From Tillus elongatus (taxonomy: Eukaryota; Arthropoda; Insecta; Coleoptera; Cleridae), in assembly GCA_964006375.1 (NCBI GenBank), contig OZ023269.1, positions 66,162,529-66,226,528 on the forward strand: 64,000 bases of DNA. Reading direction: 5' to 3'. How positions within the stretch are numbered: the first letter of the stretch is position 1; every line of letters starts with the position of its first letter. Of the stretch, positions 56,899-64,000 are shown in pieces. The notes beneath the pieces are model-generated. The model saw nothing but the letters and a program-made list of their open reading frames with translations. It was not told the origin of the DNA and searched no databases. A program made the translations under genes and the position numbers.

Positions 56899-59800
56899 CT
56901 ATATATTGCAAAATAACGTTCCATTTTCTACACTGCATAAAACTCCTTTATAACACCATTGTTTAACAAAGCCCTCTAGGTAATGTTTCCCTGAATACCA
57001 AATAAATTCCTTATAAAGTCGTGACTTGAGACGAATTTTGAAAACAGTCAAATATGGTCTAATGTCCTTTTCTTCAAGGAAAACATCCATTAGCGCATTG
57101 TATATCGTCGACTTGGCAAGATTCAGCAAAAAATTGCAAATTTTACTTATTGGCCCCAAGTCCGCTGACAATCCAGCATAAATGTCTACCGCATATAAGG
57201 GTCTATTTAACAAACCAAGAAAAATACGCCTTATAAAATTCCATATATCCTTTGTTTTGGAACATTGCACGAAGAGATGCCAGGACGTTCCGATTATTTG
57301 GCACCAAGGACACAAGTCTGAATCTATCTTTCCTGCCCTATTCAGAAAAACCAGGTCCGCTAAGCGGTTCTTTGCTAGACGGAAAGCTATCGACTGTTGG
57401 TGGGAAACTGTTGGATGCTCTATAAAGCTCTTCCAGTAAACTGGATCATCAGACCAAGCTCCCTTTAAAGGAGCTCCGATCCAATAATGTTTGAGAGTTA
57501 TTTCTTTGAGCAGGTCTCTCCTCGAATCCGTTGAAATATCCTTAATTTGTCCTCGTGAGTCAACAAATTGCCATGTAATGGAAACCAAGTAGTTGCTATC
57601 TACATCGTTCTGATTAACGAAGTGGGAGCTAAATTTATCTTTCAACTGTTGAAAATTTATCCGTAAGTTACACTTAAGATATGGATTGTAACCTGATATA
57701 TTTAGATCCTGAAAGTCTACCCAATTGTCGTTGTCAATTAGCTGAGATATTTTGTACAAACCTAAACTAAACCATAAGTTTGAAATTGTTAATTGGGCAA
57801 AATTTACAAGTCTACAGTCAATCAAGGGTAAGTCGCCAATCTTACATGATCTAAACAAATTTGCAGCATTGAATTCTATTATGTCAAGAAAGGCCATGAC
57901 TTGATACAAAAAATTGGGGAGGTGATTATCTCTATATGGGGAGGGCTTCATGAAGAGAACTTGCCAGGTAAGGCCACAATTTCGATAGGTCGACAGAAAA
58001 TATCGCGTCATTACTAACCACTTAGGTTCTTCTATGCAGGACAAGAACTTACAGGCAAACAGCAATCGAAACAACTTTACTTTACATTCGACATTAACCA
58101 AACCTAAACCACCATGTGATATAGGTAAGCAAAGATGCTGTTCTGTGACCCAGTGCTTTCTTCCAGCCCAAAATAATTCAACTAGAAATTTTTGTACGCC
58201 TTTAAGAAAGTTTGGTGGTATCGGTAACACTTGAAATGAATACCATAGGGTGGGAGCTATAAATTGGTTCATTACCATAACCCTTCCTCTCCAGGAGAGG
58301 GATGGCAAAACATTTTTCCATTTTGTTGCTGAATTTCTGACCTTAGAAGAGATTAACTCTAAAATATCGTCATTAATTACATTTATATCATTATTAAAAG
58401 TTACACCTAAAATATTAATGCTGTCTGAAGTCCATGAGATACCCAACGGTATTTCAGTTGTGCCTTTGAAACGTCCGAGCCAAAAACCTTTACACTTATT
58501 TCTATTTAAAATTGCTCCAGAATTTACAGAATATATTTCGAAAACCTCTACTAGACTGACAAAGTCACACTTTTCAGTTATTAAAACACTTACATCGTCT
58601 GCGTATGCTGACACTTTTAGATAATTAATTTCTCCAATGGGGCCAGGAAGTCTTAGACCGGTAAGTTTTTGTCTCAAGAGATTCAGCAAGGGTTCCAAAC
58701 AGAGTGAAAAAAGAACGCCTGAGAGTGGACATCCCTGGCGTATACCCTTCTTAATAATAATTGGCGATGTCAAAAATTTTGCTGTTCTTATCATACATAT
58801 GCCACTGGTGTACAAAAGATTTATTAATTTGATAAGATACGGACCAAAGTTATAGAGTCTTAAAAGTGTGAAAAGGTAGCTGTGTGTTATGTTGTCAAAA
58901 GCATTTTGTTGATCTAGAGAGACAATTGCTGCACCCTCATTTTGTTTGTTTACATAGGTAATAATGTCACGAAATAGATGTAAGGAGTCATAAATTGATC
59001 TGCCTGGAACACAGTAACTTTGATCCTCATGAACTAAAGTATTTATTACTTTGGAAATTCTAACAGAAATTGACTTCGAAATGATCTTATAATCCGTCGT
59101 CATGACAGATACAGGTCGCCAGTTTTTTAAAAGTAATGGGTCACCCTTCTTGAACAATAAAGAGACAACAGATGATCTTGCAGTACGTGGTAAGAGATTT
59201 TTACTAATTGCGTCAGTAACCATTTCGAGAAACCTATACTTTATTTTATCCCAAAAATGGAGATAAAATTCTGGTGTCAAGCCATCAATTCCAGGAGCCT
59301 TATTTTTATTAAGAGACCTCAAAGCAGCGGTAAGCTCTTCAATGCTTAGCGGCTCATCTAATGACTGTCTATTGACATCAGTTAGTGTATTTAAACCGCC
59401 AAATAGAGAACTCGCCAAGTTAACATTACCACCCTGGTCAGTAAAGAGAGTCTCAAAATGTGCTTTTACAAAAGAACACACTCCTATGGCATCTGTGATT
59501 GTAGAGTTTCCATTTCGTAGTCCCTCGAAACGTTTGTGTGAGCTTAATATTGGACTTATCATCTCAGCCGTTGGCCTGTCTACATGGTAAAGGTGAGAGA
59601 GACCAATTGAGTGAAGTTTTTTCTCACTGTTTGCAAAGTATATTTGTTTGACTTGTTGATTGATTCTCAAGATATCAGCAATGTTATCATCAGTTATCTC
59701 ATTCATCAATTCAGACAGAGCCCTTTCAGTGGCAACAAAAAACATCCTGTCATGACTACGTCTAAGGACCAAGTATTGTTCAGTCAATTCTTTGATACCA

Positions 59801-60648
59801 AGCTTAAAATTTTCCCACCAGGCTAAAGGATCTCTTTTAGAATCAGCAAGGAGTGATATTATATAATTGTTGATGCAGTCTGTATACTTTGGATCATCTA
59901 AAAGGTTGTTGTCAAATTTCCACAGCTTTAGCTTGTTTTCCTTTTGAAAATTCAGCAAAACAGACAATGCAAGGTGGTCTGAAAAGGACGGCAGTAGTTT
60001 TGAAGAAATGACATGTGTAAGAACATTATTGGAGCAATATATTCGATCTATTCTGGATGCAGACCTCCCGACATAGAACGTAAAACCACTCTTTCGAGCA
60101 TTTGTAAGTGGCCACGCATCATGCAGCAAACAATTACTAACTAGGCTACTGAGTCTCCCGGACACCGCAAGATTTCTCTCCACAGAGTTCAACCTATCCC
60201 TCGCTGGAAGCAAGGTGCAATTGAAATCCCCGCACACTATAGCATGCTCCGTGGCACAGATGTTCAACCGGCTTACGTAATCCTCTAACTTACTAAGAAC
60301 AGAAAGAGCTATATCTGAGTCGTGTGAAACATAGACAGACAATACATGCAATATCATATTTTTGACGACGAAAGTAGCTCTTTGTAAGTACCCGCGTATG
60401 AGCACCTCATGACTTCTCAGCATCAATCCTGAAGATACTTTATAACCGATTATTGTACCAGAGTAATTCTCTTGACAAGGGTTAATTAGAAAATTATAAG
60501 GGGAAAAAAGGAAAGGCAATGGCGATACCTCTAAATTAGTCTCCTGTAGACAAGCTATATCGGGTTTTACCTCATCTAGAAAGGACAACAAGGTACACCA
60601 CTTGGCCTCACTTCTAAGACTTTTTGTATTAAGAGTTATTATTTTCAT
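56899..60648 (-). CDS. Tx1-like LINE ORF2: endonuclease and reverse transcriptase
   Basis: One uninterrupted frame of 1,249 residues starting MKIITLNTKSLR. The apurinic-type endonuclease has CLQET at 33-37, VCGDFN at 138-143, SRIDRIY near 198-204 and SFSDHLAL near 221-228. The RT has KAPGIDGLTPEF (450-461), LKNWRPVSVMTTDYKIISK (507-525), QGCPLSGVLFSL near 638 and catalytic AYADD at 681-685. A C-terminal zinc-knuckle-like motif, C-X2-C-X7-H-X4-C, lies at 1113-1129 (CPWC ... H ... C). The spacing and wording of the RT blocks are those of the L1/Tx1 group rather than Jockey or RTE, and there is no RNase H. The absence of stops suggests a recent insertion. Confidence 0.95.
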   Translation of the reverse strand: MKIITLNTKSLRSEAKWCTLLSFLDEVKPDIACLQETNLEVSPLPFLFSPYNFLINPCQENYSGTIIGYKVSSGLMLRSHEVLIRGYLQRATFVVKNMILHVLSVYVSHDSDIALSVLSKLEDYVSRLNICATEHAIVCGDFNCTLLPARDRLNSVERNLAVSGRLSSLVSNCLLHDAWPLTNARKSGFTFYVGRSASRIDRIYCSNNVLTHVISSKLLPSFSDHLALSVLLNFQKENKLKLWKFDNNLLDDPKYTDCINNYIISLLADSKRDPLAWWENFKLGIKELTEQYLVLRRSHDRMFFVATERALSELMNEITDDNIADILRINQQVKQIYFANSEKKLHSIGLSHLYHVDRPTAEMISPILSSHKRFEGLRNGNSTITDAIGVCSFVKAHFETLFTDQGGNVNLASSLFGGLNTLTDVNRQSLDEPLSIEELTAALRSLNKNKAPGIDGLTPEFYLHFWDKIKYRFLEMVTDAISKNLLPRTARSSVVSLLFKKGDPLLLKNWRPVSVMTTDYKIISKSISVRISKVINTLVHEDQSYCVPGRSIYDSLHLFRDIITYVNKQNEGAAIVSLDQQNAFDNITHSYLFTLLRLYNFGPYLIKLINLLYTSGICMIRTAKFLTSPIIIKKGIRQGCPLSGVLFSLCLEPLLNLLRQKLTGLRLPGPIGEINYLKVSAYADDVSVLITEKCDFVSLVEVFEIYSVNSGAILNRNKCKGFWLGRFKGTTEIPLGISWTSDSINILGVTFNNDINVINDDILELISSKVRNSATKWKNVLPSLSWRGRVMVMNQFIAPTLWYSFQVLPIPPNFLKGVQKFLVELFWAGRKHWVTEQHLCLPISHGGLGLVNVECKVKLFRLLFACKFLSCIEEPKWLVMTRYFLSTYRNCGLTWQVLFMKPSPYRDNHLPNFLYQVMAFLDIIEFNAANLFRSCKIGDLPLIDCRLVNFAQLTISNLWFSLGLYKISQLIDNDNWVDFQDLNISGYNPYLKCNLRINFQQLKDKFSSHFVNQNDVDSNYLVSITWQFVDSRGQIKDISTDSRRDLLKEITLKHYWIGAPLKGAWSDDPVYWKSFIEHPTVSHQQSIAFRLAKNRLADLVFLNRAGKIDSDLCPWCQIIGTSWHLFVQCSKTKDIWNFIRRIFLGLLNRPLYAVDIYAGLSADLGPISKICNFLLNLAKSTIYNALMDVFLEEKDIRPYLTVFKIRLKSRLYKEFIWYSGKHYLEGFVKQWCYKGVLCSVENGTLFCNI

Positions 60649-60678
60649 ATTTGATGCGAATATTATTGTATAATTATT

Positions 60679-61122
60679 TTAATAAGTTGAAGCTTCCGAA
60701 CAAGAGGCCTCTGATGTGTAATCAGTAGAAACATCCCTTTGTTGTGGCCCCTTGGCAAGTGCAACACTTAATCTTTTCATTCTCTCTCTTAACGATCTTA
60801 CTTCTATTAATGGATAGGCTTGACTAATCAGGGAAATTAGCTGCTTAATTTCTGGCGTGAATTCTTGTGCAATAGAAAACGGATTTCCCTGACCTTTAAC
60901 CGATACCATAAAATCTTTAAATTCTTCATAATTAAGAATAAACTGCTTTTTGGCAAAGAGGGGTTTCAAAGGTTCAAAGGATTCGGGAGGTTCAGCTTTT
61001 TTCTTTTTGTGCCGCTTATGCCTTTCCTTTCCTTGTGAATGAATATCTCCAATGGAAATACCTGCATGGTCAGACATAAACTTATCGACAATGTCCTTGC
61101 TTGACAGATAAACACACTTCAC
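60679..61122 (-). CDS. Tx1-like LINE ORF1, 3' part
   Basis: An open frame of about 147 codons ending 30 bases before ORF2. It has a basic Lys/His/Arg stretch (RHKRHKKKKAE) and a helical part (EIKQLISLISQAYPLIEVRS). No CCHC knuckles are seen. The first ATG gives MSDHAGISIGDIHSQG. Complete ORF1 proteins of this group are several times longer, so the 5' end of the LINE is probably cut off where the (CA)n begins. Confidence 0.65.
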   Translation of the reverse strand: MKCVYLSSKDIVDKFMSDHAGISIGDIHSQGKERHKRHKKKKAEPPESFEPLKPLFAKKQFILNYEEFKDFMVSVKGQGNPFSIAQEFTPEIKQLISLISQAYPLIEVRSLRERMKRLSVALAKGPQQRDVSTDYTSEASCSEASTY

Positions 61123-61128
61123 GATACA

Positions 61129-62580
<1,452 letters not shown>

Positions 62581-62582
62581 GA

Positions 62583-62817
62583 ATCACACCGAGAACACAA
62601 AAAATTATTGTGCCGATTTTGAAAAAGTTTGGCATGTACCATCCTTTTCTATATGGCTTGGATAAGGTCGTTAGTCAGGATAATCGGACGAGGTTTTCCA
62701 AAAGAATTGTAACTTTTCATTAGGAAAACATTTTTATGTCAAAAATTAAAAAAAGCTATGACAAGCAAATGTGGTAGATAGGTTTGCGATTGAAAAGGTA
62801 CACTACACACCAAAATT
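62583..62817 (+). repeat. Dispersed repeat family Y, best copy
   Basis: TATGGCTTGGATAAGGTCGT, GGACGAGGTTTTCC and ACTACACACCAAAATTA align with the inverse of 14635-14880. Confidence 0.72.
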
Positions 62818-63600
62818 ACTGGTTACCGTTTGATATTAGCATATACAGTTGTATTTATCACCGGCAATTCGCAACGGAAATTGCTTCATTGACTTTTCTT
62901 ACTCATTTAAGGTTGAAAAGTAAAATATAAACAGACACTTCGAAGGGAAGCCCATTTTGAGAAATTTTCTCGGTTTTGTTTATCATCGACAGTTGTCGTT
63001 AGAAATTGCTTCATTACCATGCGATTACATTGCGATTTTTCGAAATAATATACTGGTTACCGTTTGATATTAGCATATACAGTTGTATTTATCATCGGCA
63101 ATTCGCAACGGAAATTGCTTCATTGATTTTTCTTACTCATTTAAGGTTGGAAAGTAAAATATAAACAGACACTTTGAAGGTAAGCCCATTTTGAGCAATT
63201 TTCTCGGTTTTGTTTATCATCGACAGTTGTCGGTAGAAATTGCTTCATTACCATGCGATTACATTGCGATTTTTCGAAATAATATACTGGTTCTCGTTTG
63301 ATATTAGGATATACAGTTATATTTATAATCGGCAATTCGCAACGGAAATTGCTTCATTGACTTTTCTTACTCATTTAAGGTTGGAAAGTAAAATATAAAC
63401 AGACACTTCGAAGGTAAGCCCATTTTGAGTAATTTTCTCGGTTTTGTTTATCATCGACAGTTGTCGGTAGAAATTGCTTCATTACCATGCGATTACATTG
63501 CGATTTTTCGAAATAATATACTGGTTCCCGTTTGATATTAGCATATACAGTTGTATTTATAATCGGCAATTCGCAACGGAAATTGCTTCATTGACTTTAT
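62818..63600 (-). repeat. Right arm, tandem array B (inverted, ~234-bp units)
   Basis: GGAAATTGCTTCATTGA recurs with a spacing of 234 (TTGCTT at 62881, 63115, 63349, 63583). The text is the reverse complement of 56083-56540. Three full units plus a partial one. Confidence 0.92.
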
Positions 63601-63780
63601 TAAAGTGTCATTCATTCACCCCACTGTCCGGGGAATTTGGGTCTTTAATGTGCCCAACATCGCATGAGCACGGGACCGACGGCTTTACGCCCCCTGGGAA
63701 TGGTGGAACGTGCATATTACCTTGCTCAATCACAATGGCACAACCTCTGTTGATGTTACTGATGTACCAAAAAAGGGAGG
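63601..63780 (-). repeat. Right arm, SINE-like core (inverted)
   Basis: Reverse complement of 55871-56082 (CCGACGGCTTTACGCCCCCT, CACAACCTCTGTTGATGTT). Again flanked directly by B on one side and A on the other. Confidence 0.87.
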
Positions 63781-64000
63781 AGTACATTTCCGTTTTCCTA
63801 CTGCTTTCCGCAAAATACGTCAAATATCGATTTATGTAGATGACGCCATATTTTAATTTATTAAAATTATAAAAACATTTGTTCACCCCTTGATTTCCTT
63901 CTATATCACGTTTTCCCCCTAAACCACAATTGCTGAAAATTAACTGTTTACATTTCCGTTTCCTACTGCTTTCCGCAAAATATGTCAAATATCGATCTAT
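63781..64000 (-). repeat. Right arm, tandem array A (inverted), runs off the window
   Basis: GTCAAATATCGATTTATGTA near 63820 and again GTCAAATATCGATCTAT at the window edge, about 167 apart. It matches the inverse of 55399-55870. The outer end is outside the window. Confidence 0.88.

Overview
The window is animal nuclear DNA packed with transposons, very probably from an arthropod. Evidence: a spliced host gene with large introns, Ty3-type and errantivirus-like LTR retrotransposons, Jockey/R1/I-type LINEs that encode RNase H, an RTE-type LINE, a mariner transposase, tRNA-derived SINEs, and long (TA)n and (GT)n microsatellites. The species cannot be named from the sequence. I see no bacterial operons, CRISPR arrays or free-standing tRNA/rRNA genes.

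Layout. 1-6307: a decayed Ty3 element on the minus strand whose gag/protease junction is deleted. 6308-13754: a (TA)n array split by an errantivirus-like provirus (gag, pro-pol, env; TSD ATAT) that carries three in-frame stops. 13755-21770: AT-rich DNA with SINEs, microsatellites, a dead DNA transposon with long inverted repeats, fold-back repeats and a 49-bp hairpin. 21839-25250: a LINE with an 11-bp TSD. 25251-27095: a mariner relic split by another LINE tail. 27510-37280: a young Ty3 element with two 2,492-bp LTRs, intact gag and pol, and a canonical -1 frameshift site. 37493-45530: the last two recognisable exons of a host GILT gene (lysosomal thiol reductase), separated by a 7.6-kb intron full of LINE relics. 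46549-53716: a full-length but decayed LINE with a 13-bp TSD, containing a nested RTE-type LINE with its own 9-bp TSD. 54194-54555: a complete SINE. 55399-64000: two inverted arms, each built of two different tandem arrays around a SINE-like core, which enclose an intact-ORF2 Tx1-like LINE sitting inside a (GT)n microsatellite about 1.4 kb long.

How the parts relate. Apart from the GILT exons, essentially everything coding is selfish. Insertions repeatedly use simple repeats: two LTR elements sit in (TA)n and the Tx1-like LINE sits in (GT)n. Perfect TSDs let several insertions be ordered in time. The most unusual locus is 55399-64000. It resembles in outline the composite Tx1 elements of Xenopus, in which a LINE lives inside a repeat-rich DNA element, but the arms show no homology that I can recognise.
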